A program made the translations under genes and the position numbers. This document shows positions 20,573-28,164 of a stretch of DNA of 64,000 nt, in pieces; the first letter of the stretch is position 1, and each line of letters starts with the position of its first letter. This stretch comes from Salinarimonas soli. Its GTDB lineage: Bacteria > Pseudomonadota > Alphaproteobacteria > Rhizobiales > Beijerinckiaceae. The notes under the pieces were generated by a model. It saw nothing but the letters and a program-made list of their open reading frames with translations, had not been told where the DNA came from and did no database searches. Where the stretch lies: positions 22,577-86,576 of the forward strand of contig NZ_VUOA01000023.1 in NCBI RefSeq assembly GCF_008386575.1, read 5' to 3'.

Positions 20573-21397
20573 ATGCCAGTCGTTTGCACCGCGCATCGCT
20601 GGACCAGCGTGCGTCGTCTGTCGATCGCCGTGTGTGCATCGATCGTCGCTCTTCTGTCGCTTCCCGCCGCGTCGCTCGCGGCGGATGCGCCCTGCGCGGC
20701 CACCAAGCCCGTGTTCTCCGCCCGCAAGGGGCTGGAGCGCCTTGGCGCCGAGCTGCGGCGCAAGGCCGAGGTCCGCATCCTCGCCATCGGCTCGTCCTCG
20801 ACCGCCGGCGTCGGCGCCTCGAGCCCGGCGCTCGCCTATCCGGCGCAGCTCCAGCGCAAGCTCGCGGCCCTCACCGGGCGCCCGGACATCGAGGTGGACA
20901 ATGCCGGCATCGGCGGCGAGGCGGCCGACATCACGCTCCAGCGGCTCGAGACCCAGCTCGCCGAGGGCGACTACGACCTCGTGATCTGGCAGGTGGGCAC
21001 CAACGACGCCCTGCGCGGCGGCGACGAGGCCTCGTTCCGTGCGCAGCTGGCGCGCGGCATCGCGGCCGTGCGCCGGGCCAAGGCCGACCTCGTGCTCCTC
21101 GACCAGCAGTTCTTCCCCACCGTGAAGGACCCGGCGCGCTACGAGCGTTTCGTCAACGTCCTGGGCGAGGTCGCCCAGACGGGGGGCGTGCCCCTGTTCT
21201 CGCGCTTCGCCCTCATGAAGGCGTGGGGCGAGCGCTCCATGGACGACCTGCGGGCGATGCTGTCGTCCGACGGCTTCCACATGAGCGACCGCGGCTATGG
21301 CTGTGTGGCGGAGCTCCTGGCCGGCGACCTTCTCTCCGCCTCGAAGCCCCAGGTGGCCCGCAGCGGAACGGCCGCCGTCGCGGCGGTATCGCGCTAG
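20573..21397 (+). CDS. Periplasmic SGNH/GDSL hydrolase
   Basis: A 274-residue exported protein: signal peptide to about residue 37 (LPAASLAA), then an SGNH domain with the nucleophile in AIGSSSTAG (Ser75), the Gly block NAGIGGEAA, GTND at 142-145 and DGFH at 233-236, giving a complete Ser-Gly-Asn-His set. Such enzymes are esterases or acyl-transfer partners acting on envelope glycans. It is paralogous to the preceding gene and follows the OpgC-type acyltransferase, so acylation or deacylation of a periplasmic glucan or polysaccharide is a reasonable inference. Confidence 0.85.
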   Translation: MPVVCTAHRWTSVRRLSIAVCASIVALLSLPAASLAADAPCAATKPVFSARKGLERLGAELRRKAEVRILAIGSSSTAGVGASSPALAYPAQLQRKLAALTGRPDIEVDNAGIGGEAADITLQRLETQLAEGDYDLVIWQVGTNDALRGGDEASFRAQLARGIAAVRRAKADLVLLDQQFFPTVKDPARYERFVNVLGEVAQTGGVPLFSRFALMKAWGERSMDDLRAMLSSDGFHMSDRGYGCVAELLAGDLLSASKPQVARSGTAAVAAVSR

Positions 21398-21698
21398 GGA
21401 GCCGACCAGCCCTGGCGGGGCCTGCGCCTGAGGCGCGGCCCGCCATTCTCGCGATCCATCCTATGCCGATGCGTCCCCTCGCGAGGACGACGGCTGCTCG
21501 TCCGGATCCCGTGCGGTCTGCGCGATCCGCACGCGCGCGGGGAGGGTCGCCGGCGGCTGTTGCAAGAAATCGCCGGCTTTCGTCTGGTTAAACGTTAGGG
21601 TTAAGCTGTCTTTAAGCTGTTCCTGACATGGTCACGACCATCGGATCTTCCGCCAGGGATCGCCCAAAGGGTCCCGGCACTCAGAAGGGACATGGTCC
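21398..21698 (+). promoter_or_regulatory. Intergenic region with a consensus CtrA box
   Basis: This 301-base gap has no gene. At 21601-21615 it holds TTAA-GCTGTCT-TTAA, an exact match to TTAA-N7-TTAA, inside a direct repeat TTAAGCTGT (21601-21609 and 21612-21620); another TTAA lies just upstream near 21589. The box is 84 bases before the start of the outer-membrane protein gene, a plausible promoter position. Confidence 0.5.
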
Positions 21699-22538
21699 AT
21701 GGGCAGCCTGAAAGTACTCGCCGTGGCGGGGCTGGTCGCTGCGGCCTCGACGGCCGCATCGGCCGCCGACCTCCTGCCGCCGCCGCCGGCCGTCTACGCT
21801 CCGGAGGCCCCGGCACCCGTCGAGATCGGCGGGGGGTGGTACCTGCGCGGCGACATCGGCGTGGGCGTGACCCACATGCGCGATTTCGAATACGTGTCCG
21901 ACCAGCCGCTTCCCACGGATATCGCCTACTCGATCGATCGCAAGTCGGTGAACGATCAGGTCTTCGTGGGCGCCGGCATCGGGTTCCAGTTCAATTCGTG
22001 GCTGCGCGCCGACGTGACGGGCGAGTACCGCGCCTCGACGGGCTTCGACGCCATGGAGCGCGCCCGCTACACCTTCGGCGGGGCGGACGGGTTCAACCAC
22101 TTCACGGGCAAGATCGCCTCCTTCGTGGTCCTCGCGAACCTCTATGCCGATCTCGGCACCTGGTACGGGATCACGCCGTTCGTCGGCGTCGGCGTCGGTG
22201 GAGCCCACCATCGCACCCAGGACTTCCAGGACATCGGGTACGGCCGTCACCTCGGCGGCATCGGGTTCGCGGGCTCCACGAGCTCCACCCATCTGGCCTT
22301 CGCCCTGCATGCCGGCCTGGCCTACGACGTCAACGAGCGGCTCAAGCTCGAGCTCGCCTATCGCTACCTCAACATGGGGCGGCCCAACGCGGGCACGATC
22401 AACTGCGAGGGCGGCTGCGACGCCTACGGCTACAAGCTGAAGGACTACGATTCCCACGACATCAAGATCGGCATGCGCTGGCTTCTCGCCTCGCCCGCGC
22501 CCGTGGCGTACGAGCGCCCGCTCATCCGCAAGTATTGA
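21699..22538 (+). CDS. Outer-membrane beta-barrel protein (Omp25/RopB-like)
   Basis: A 279-residue protein with a Sec signal (cleavage after ASA, near residue 22) followed by ADLLPPPPAVYAPE, the proline-rich start common to these rhizobial porin-like proteins. The mature part begins GGWYLRGDIGVGV and shows alternating amphipathic strands with paired aromatic residues, compatible with an eight-stranded barrel, ending in a C-terminal aromatic residue (IRKY) that favours BAM recognition. Two Cys in CEGGC may form a loop disulfide. It is the first of three related barrels in tandem. A structural or surface role is likely. Confidence 0.85.
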   Translation: MGSLKVLAVAGLVAAASTAASAADLLPPPPAVYAPEAPAPVEIGGGWYLRGDIGVGVTHMRDFEYVSDQPLPTDIAYSIDRKSVNDQVFVGAGIGFQFNSWLRADVTGEYRASTGFDAMERARYTFGGADGFNHFTGKIASFVVLANLYADLGTWYGITPFVGVGVGGAHHRTQDFQDIGYGRHLGGIGFAGSTSSTHLAFALHAGLAYDVNERLKLELAYRYLNMGRPNAGTINCEGGCDAYGYKLKDYDSHDIKIGMRWLLASPAPVAYERPLIRKY

Positions 22539-22623
22539 GGCTGTCCAGAGATCGTGACGGGGCGGCGTGGACGGGGTCCGCGCCGCCCTTCTCATGTCTG
22601 GACCTTGCCCGGACGCGTTGCAT

Positions 22624-22638
22624 TTAATCGATCCTTCA
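22624..22638. promoter_or_regulatory. CtrA-like box (one mismatch) before the second barrel gene
   Basis: TTAA-TCGATCC-TTCA at 22624-22638, one base from TTAA-N7-TTAA, 83 bases upstream of the ATG at 22721. Spacing matches the exact box before the first barrel gene. Confidence 0.4.
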
Positions 22639-22720
22639 CGCCCCGTCTTTACCATGGCTCGTCGATGGCACGGCAAGCGCCGGCCGCCCCCCAGCGATCG
22701 ACGACAGGGACCACGCCGCC

Positions 22721-23534
22721 ATGACCAGCCCAGCCCTCCAGGCCCTCGCGGGAGCCCTTCTGCTCGCCATCGCCGCTCCGGCTGCCGCCGCGGACCTGCT
22801 GCCGCCCCCGCCCCCCCCTGCGCGAGACCCTGGCGCCCGTCGCCGACACGGAGTTCGCGGCAGGCTGGTACCTGCGCGGAGACGTCGGCTACGTGCATCC
22901 GGGCAACGTCACGGAGGCGGCGTATGGCGAGCCCACGCCCCCGATGGTGCACCCGAAGCTCAGCGACGCCTGGTCGGTCGGCGGCGGCATCGGCTACCGC
23001 GTCAATAGCTGGCTTCGCTTCGACGCCACGGTCGATTACCGCATCGGCTCGACCTTCAAGGGCCGCAATTCCGGTACGGGTTTCGTCCGGGGCTACTCGC
23101 AGGAGAGCGCGGATTTCGAGGCGACCACGGCGCTCGCCAACGCCTATGTGGATCTGGGGACCTGGTCCGGCATCACGCCCTATCTCGGCGCCGGCATCGG
23201 CCTGTCCTCGACCCTGTTCCGGAACTACGTCTCGCAGGTGGTCTATTTCGACGGGACCCCGGTTCCGCCCTTCGGCTACCCGGGCAAGCGCACGAACCAG
23301 CTCGCCTATGCGCTCATGGCCGGCGTCGGCATCGATCTGGGCTCCGGCGCGACGCTCGACGTCGGCTACCGCTACGTCCATCTGGGCGAGGTCGCCACGC
23401 GCCTCGACGCCTTCAACGTCGGCACCAAGATGAAGGACATCGACGCCCACGAGATCCGGGCGGGCCTGCGCTGGGAATTCGCCCGGCCCGCGCCGGCCGT
23501 TCTCGCCCAGGCTCCGGTCTCGGCCCGTTACTGA
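22721..23534 (+). pseudogene. Outer-membrane beta-barrel protein, frameshifted at a C8 tract (pseudogene or phase-variable)
   Basis: Two frames together encode a paralogue of the preceding barrel. Frame one gives a start, signal peptide (ALLLAIAAPAAAA) and ADLLPPPPPP; the frame is then lost in a run of eight Cs (22811-22818). From there the other frame continues as PLRETLAPVADTEFAAGWYL and a full barrel ending APVSARY. Removing one C restores a single product of about 270 residues. The mature part after the tract is intact with no further stop, unlike an old pseudogene. So this is recent decay, slipped-strand phase variation, or a homopolymer sequencing error. AAGWYLRGDVGY aligns with the start of the first barrel. 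Confidence 0.8.
22811..22818 (+). repeat. C8 homopolymer at the frameshift
   Basis: Eight consecutive Cs within the proline-rich segment just after the signal peptide. Loss of one C, or gain of two, joins the two halves of the barrel gene in frame. Confidence 0.9.
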
Positions 23535-23629
23535 GCCGGCGCCAGCACGTCCCAAGCAATCGCGGCGCGACCCCGGTCGCGCCGTTCGTATCTCAGGTCC
23601 TGTTACTTCGGGCGGCGCCGCAACCCAAA

Positions 23630-23641
23630 ATTAACGTTAAT
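23630..23641. promoter_or_regulatory. 12-bp AT-rich palindrome upstream of the third barrel gene
   Basis: ATTAACGTTAAT is a perfect palindrome 56 bases before the ATG at 23698. It carries two TTAA half-sites only two bases apart, so it is not a standard CtrA box, but it is a distinct candidate operator in GC-rich surroundings. Confidence 0.35.
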
Positions 23642-23697
23642 CCCCCATCGTGTCCCTCAAGCACCACCCGAAAAGTGCCGTCGTCGAGGGCTCCTTC

Positions 23698-24534
23698 ATG
23701 CGTATCCTGTCCATCGCGGTCCTGGCCGCGGGTCTTTCGTCTCCCGTCCTCGCGGCCGATCTCGACTACGCGCCGTTGCGCGGCACGCAGTACGGCTCGG
23801 CGCCCGCATCGGTCGAGAACTGGGAAGGAGGGTATGCCGGCGGCTTCGCGGGCTATACACAGACGAACTACGCCTTCACGGGCACAACGGCCAATCTTCT
23901 CTATCCCTTCTTTCGCGAAAGCTATCTCGAGACCGAGCATCAGGTCACGAGGCTCCTGGAACCCGGCGCGGCGGCCGCGAACGCGATGTCGTTCGGCGCC
24001 TTCGCCGGCTACAACGTCCAGTTCGACGAGATCGTGATGGGCGTCGAGGTGGACTATACGCGCACGCGCAGCACGCTGTACGGGTCCGGAACGGACGCGA
24101 TCGGCCGGCGATACGCGACGAAGGACGGCTACAACAACGACGTCTACGTGGCGGGACGGGCCTCGGCGGAACTGCGGGAGTTCGCCACGCTGCGCGGCCG
24201 CGCCGGCTACACGATGGGGGCGTTCATGCCCTTCGTGTCGCTCGGTCTCGCCGTGGGGCAGGCGAAGGTGACCCGTGCGGCGTCCGCGACTTGGCTCGGC
24301 ACCGACGCCGATCCCTTGTCTTCGCCGATTCTGCCGGACTTCTACGGGGCGTACAGCAATTCCAACGCCAAGACCGCCTGGTCCCTCGGTGTGGCGACCG
24401 GGCTGGGCGTGGACGTGGCCCTGTCGCGCAACGCCTTCCTGCGGACCGAATGGCAATATGTCCGCTTCACCGATTTCGACGGCGTCGCGGCGAGCATCAA
24501 CACGGTCCGAGCCGGCGCGGGCTTGAAGTTCTAG
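23698..24534 (+). CDS. Outer-membrane beta-barrel protein (opacity-type porin family)
   Basis: A 278-residue exported protein: signal peptide MRILSIAVLAAGLSSPVLA, then ADLDYAPLRGTQY. The barrel starts WEGGYAGGFAGY, the usual opening of rhizobial opacity-like outer-membrane proteins, and ends GAGLKF with the terminal Phe that BAM recognises. It differs more from the other two than they do from each other. The ATG at 23698 is chosen because it begins the signal peptide and follows GAGGG; an upstream in-frame GTG at 23650 would bury the signal. Function is structural or unknown. Confidence 0.82.
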   Translation: MRILSIAVLAAGLSSPVLAADLDYAPLRGTQYGSAPASVENWEGGYAGGFAGYTQTNYAFTGTTANLLYPFFRESYLETEHQVTRLLEPGAAAANAMSFGAFAGYNVQFDEIVMGVEVDYTRTRSTLYGSGTDAIGRRYATKDGYNNDVYVAGRASAELREFATLRGRAGYTMGAFMPFVSLGLAVGQAKVTRAASATWLGTDADPLSSPILPDFYGAYSNSNAKTAWSLGVATGLGVDVALSRNAFLRTEWQYVRFTDFDGVAASINTVRAGAGLKF

Positions 24535-24585
24535 TCCCAGGCTGCCCGAGCCCAGCCCGGTCCAAGTCGCTTTTCCCACTCTCCC

Positions 24586-24751
24586 CCTCGTCCTGAGAGG
24601 CTGGCCCATAAGTGCGGCCGACCCACCACCCTCGTCCTGAGGTGCCCACGAAGTGGGCCTCGAAGGGCGTTCCAGCGGTCTCCGGACGGCCGTGGCAGAG
24701 GTCGTGCGTGCTTCGAGGCTCGCTCCGCTCGCACCTCAGCATGAGGGAGGG
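24586..24751. repeat. Dispersed palindromic repeat, copy A
   Basis: Contains CCTCGTCCTGAG twice, CATAAGTGCGGCC, then CCTCGAAGGGCGTTCCAG, TCTCCGGACGGC, GTGCTTCGAGG and the closing CACCTCAGCATGAGGG. The ends CCCTCGTCCTGAGGTGC and GCACCTCAGCATGAGGG are near-perfect inverted arms, with CCTCGAAG/CTTCGAGG nested inside, so the unit can form one long imperfect hairpin. Nearly the same sequence recurs at 52290-52460. Confidence 0.8.
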
Positions 24752-24779
24752 ACAGGAGCATCCCTTTTCGGGTCAGGCT

Positions 24780-24884
24780 CTGAGGTGGCGGGCCTCGAAG
24801 GGCGCTCCAGGGCTCTCCGGACGGCTGTGGAAGCATCCTGCGTCCTTCGAGGGCGGGCTCCGCAGGCCACCTCAGCATCAGGGG
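24780..24884. repeat. Dispersed palindromic repeat, copy B (shorter)
   Basis: A diverged copy lacking the leading segment: CTGAGGTGGCGGGCCTCGAA, CTCTCCGGACGGCTGTGG, GTCCTTCGAGGG and GCCACCTCAGCATCAGGG. It follows copy A in direct orientation by about 30 bases. No reading frame is conserved among copies. Confidence 0.75.
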
Positions 24885-24972
24885 GACAGGAGCAGGCCCT
24901 CTCGGGCCAGATTCGCAGGCGCCCTCGATATAGAGGGGGGAGGGTGGGCCGACCCCGGCCCGACCCCTAAAG

Positions 24973-24996
24973 AAACGGGGCCTTTCGGCCCCGTTT
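24973..24996 (-). terminator. Intrinsic terminator of the RND efflux operon
   Basis: Perfect 10-bp stem AAACGGGGCC/GGCCCCGTTT with loop TTTC, starting 7 bases beyond the efflux pump stop. On the minus strand the stem ends GTTT and is followed by CTTTAG; the symmetric A/T ends could let it work both ways. Confidence 0.75.
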
Positions 24997-25002
24997 GTCG
25001 TT

Positions 25003-28000
25003 TCACTCCGCGGGCTGGACCCGCTCGCCTTCGGTCTTGCCGTGGCCGTAGCGTTCGCGCAGGCGGTCGAGCATGCTGGAGACGTGGTTCGACGGCTTGG
25101 AGAAGCCGGCGAGCAGCAGATAGATGCAGGGCACCACGAGGGTGGTGAGCAGCGTCGAGAGGCTCACCCCGCCCACGATCACCGAGCCGATCGCCGCCCG
25201 CGCCTCGCCGCCCGCCCCCGTGGAGAGCGCCAGCGGGACGGCGCCGCCGATGGTGGCGATCGAGGTCATGAGGATCGGGCGAAGCCGCATGACGGACGCC
25301 TCCGTCACCGCTTCGCGCACGCTCAGGCCCTGCTCGCGCAGCTGGTTGGCGAACTCGGTGATCAGGATGCCGTTCTTCGTCATCAGGCCGATCAGCAGGA
25401 TCATGCCGATCTGCGAGTAGATGTTGAGCGACTGTCCCGTCCACCACAGGGCCAGGAGCCCGCCCGTGACCGCCAGCGGCACGGTGGTAATGATGATGAG
25501 CGGCGCGACCCAGCTCTCGAACTGCGCCGCCAGCACCAGGAACACCACGAGGAGCGCCAGGCCGAACGTGATGTAGATCGCGCTCGACGAGTCCTTGAAC
25601 TCCTTGGCCTGGCCCTTGTAGCCGATGCGCGCCTCCGCCGGCAGGTCCTCGCGCACGATCCGCTCCAGCGTGTCGATCGCCTGGCCGATCGACACGCCCG
25701 GGGCCAGCGCCGACTGGATGGTGATCGAGCGCAGGCGATCCTGACGGTTGAGCACCTGGGGCGCGGCCGACTCGCTCAAGGTGATGAACGAGGACAGCGG
25801 CACGAGATCGCCGCTCGCGGACCGCATGAAGGTGTTGGCGAGGTCGCTCGGGTTGGCGCGGTCCTGGGCGCGGGCCCGCATGATGACGGGGTACTCGTTG
25901 CCCCGGTTGACGAAGGTGGAGACCTCGCGCTCGCCGAACATGAGCTCCAGCGTGCGGCCGATCTCCTCGATCGACACGCCGAGATCGGCCGCGCGGGCGC
26001 GGTCGATCTGCACCCGGATGTCGGGCTGGCTCTCCTTGTAGTCGGTGTCGAGGTTCTGGTAGAGGCCCGTGGCCTGCGCCCGCTGGATCACCCGGTCGGT
26101 CCATTCCTTGAGCGTCGGGTAGTCGGGCCCGCCGATCACGAATTGCAGCGATTGCTGGCCGAAGCCGCGCTGGCCGAGGGAGGGCGGGTTCACGGGGAAG
26201 GCGCGCGCCCCGGGAAAGGTGGTCACGGACCCGAAGAGCTGGCGCGTCACGTCCTGCTGGCTGATGGAGCGCTCGTCCCAGGGTACGAGGCGCACGATGA
26301 CGAGGCCCGCATTGACGGGGGAGGGGCGTACGAAGCCCGGAGCCACCTGGCTCAGGAGCGAGGCCACCACGCCCTTGTCCTGCATCGGGCGCAGCGCCCG
26401 CTCGACCTCGCGCACGCGCTCGCGGGTATAGTCGAGGCTCGACCCCTCGGGCGCGCTGATGGGGATGATGATGATGCCGCGATCCTCGACGGGCGAGAAC
26501 TCCTTGGGCACCGCCTGGAACAGGTTGAAGGCGGCGAGCGACACCACGACGCCGAGCGCGAGCAGCACGAGCGGGATGTTGAGCGCCCGCTTCAGGATCC
26601 AGCGATAGCCGTTGGTCATGCCCACGAAGACGGGCTCGGTCCAGCGATGGATGGGCCCGTGGGCCGGCACCATGAGCTTGGAGCACATCATGGGCGTGAG
26701 CGTGCGCGCCACGACGCCGGAGAAGAAGATCGCCGCGGCGAGCTGGATCGCGAACTCCCGGAAGAGCCGGCCCGTGTTGCCCGTCATGAAGGCGAGGGGG
26801 ATGAACACCGCCATGAGGGTGGCGGTGGTGGCGATCACCGCGAAGCCGATCTCGCGTGCGCCGTCGAAGGAGGCGAGCAGCGGCGGCTGCCCCTCCTCGA
26901 TGCGCCGGTGCACGTTCTCGATCTCCACGATCGCGTCGTCCACCACGATGCCGATGGCGAGCACCACCGCGAGCAGGGTGAGCACGTTGATCGAGGCCCC
27001 GAAGAACGCCGCCACCATGTAGGAGGCGATCACCGAGACGGGGATCGCCACGATGGCCACGATGGTCGAGCGCCAGTCGCGCAGGAAGATCAGGATCACG
27101 AGGATCACGAGGGCGATGCCCTCCATGAGCACCCGCATGACGCCGTTGATCGAGGCGCGGATGAACTGGCTCTCGTCGTAGGAGATGCCCGTCGTGGTGC
27201 CCGGGGGGAGGGCGCTCTGGAGCTTTTCCAGCTCCGCCCGCACCCCGTTGGCCACGGTGAGCGTGTTGGCGGTGGACTGGCGCACGATGCCTAAGCCGAT
27301 GGCCGGCTGGCCGTCCTGGTAGAACTCGAAGCGTGCGTCCTCCGGGCCCACCTCGACCCGCGCGACCTCGCCCAGGCGCACCAGATAGCCGTTCTTGTTG
27401 GAGACGATCACCCGCGAGAAGGCCTCGGGCGTCGCGAGCCGCGAGTCGGTCTTCACGGTGAGCTCGCGCTGGCTCGACTCGATGCGCCCGCCCGGCAGCT
27501 CCACGTTCTGGCGCTTGATCGCGGTCTCCACGTCCTGGACCGTGAGGCCCCGGGCCGCGAGGGCGCCCCGGTCGACCCAGATGCGCATGGCGTAGCGCCG
27601 CTCGCCGCCGATGTTCACGTTGGCGACGCCCTCGACCGTGGCGAGGCGGTCCACGTAGACGCGCTTGAGGAAGTCGGAGAGCTCCAGCGGATCGAGCGTG
27701 GAGGAGATGACGCTGATCCACATGATCGCGCCCGCGTTCGCGTCCACCTTGCGCACCACGGGCGTCTCGACGCCGTCGGGCAGGCGCCCGATGATGCGCG
27801 AGACCGCGTCGCGCACGTCCGAGGCCGCGGCCTCGGGGCTGCGGTTGACGTTGAACTCGATCGTGACGCCGGAGCGGTCGTTGCGGCTCTCGGACGTGAT
27901 CGCGCGAATCCCCTCCAGGCCCGCGACGGCGCCCTCCACCACCTCCGTGATGCGGCTCTCGATCACCTCGTTCGAGGCGCCGCGATAAATGGTGTTCACG

Positions 28001-28137
28001 GAGACCACCGGGGGATCGACCGCCGGGTACTCGCGCACGGGCATCTGCATTAGGGAGGCGAGACCGCCCACCATGAGGAGCAGGCTCACCACCACCGCGA
28101 AGACCGGACGGCGGATGAAGAGATCGGAGATTTGCAT
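25003..28137 (-). CDS. RND efflux transporter inner-membrane pump (HAE1/AcrB type)
   Basis: A 1044-residue proton-driven RND pump. It opens MQISDLFIRRPVFAVVVSLL (TM1), has the periplasmic porter loops, and carries the proton-relay Asp pair in TM4 (IGIVVDDAIVE, D400-D401) and the TM10 Lys in LMTKNGILI. Length matches AcrB. It forms a tripartite system with the adaptor encoded 27 bases upstream; the outer-membrane channel is not in the window and must be supplied elsewhere. The sequence is of the multidrug HAE1 class rather than the heavy-metal class. Substrates unknown. Confidence 0.95.
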   Translation of the reverse strand: MQISDLFIRRPVFAVVVSLLLMVGGLASLMQMPVREYPAVDPPVVSVNTIYRGASNEVIESRITEVVEGAVAGLEGIRAITSESRNDRSGVTIEFNVNRSPEAAASDVRDAVSRIIGRLPDGVETPVVRKVDANAGAIMWISVISSTLDPLELSDFLKRVYVDRLATVEGVANVNIGGERRYAMRIWVDRGALAARGLTVQDVETAIKRQNVELPGGRIESSQRELTVKTDSRLATPEAFSRVIVSNKNGYLVRLGEVARVEVGPEDARFEFYQDGQPAIGLGIVRQSTANTLTVANGVRAELEKLQSALPPGTTTGISYDESQFIRASINGVMRVLMEGIALVILVILIFLRDWRSTIVAIVAIPVSVIASYMVAAFFGASINVLTLLAVVLAIGIVVDDAIVEIENVHRRIEEGQPPLLASFDGAREIGFAVIATTATLMAVFIPLAFMTGNTGRLFREFAIQLAAAIFFSGVVARTLTPMMCSKLMVPAHGPIHRWTEPVFVGMTNGYRWILKRALNIPLVLLALGVVVSLAAFNLFQAVPKEFSPVEDRGIIIIPISAPEGSSLDYTRERVREVERALRPMQDKGVVASLLSQVAPGFVRPSPVNAGLVIVRLVPWDERSISQQDVTRQLFGSVTTFPGARAFPVNPPSLGQRGFGQQSLQFVIGGPDYPTLKEWTDRVIQRAQATGLYQNLDTDYKESQPDIRVQIDRARAADLGVSIEEIGRTLELMFGEREVSTFVNRGNEYPVIMRARAQDRANPSDLANTFMRSASGDLVPLSSFITLSESAAPQVLNRQDRLRSITIQSALAPGVSIGQAIDTLERIVREDLPAEARIGYKGQAKEFKDSSSAIYITFGLALLVVFLVLAAQFESWVAPLIIITTVPLAVTGGLLALWWTGQSLNIYSQIGMILLIGLMTKNGILITEFANQLREQGLSVREAVTEASVMRLRPILMTSIATIGGAVPLALSTGAGGEARAAIGSVIVGGVSLSTLLTTLVVPCIYLLLAGFSKPSNHVSSMLDRLRERYGHGKTEGERVQPAE

Positions 28138-28164
28138 CGGGGGGCCCGCGCGTGAAGGGTCGGA

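Noticed and set aside
24586-24884. CRISPR array
   Set aside because: Only two adjacent units of over 100 bases with internal dyads; no short regular repeats, spacers or cas genes.
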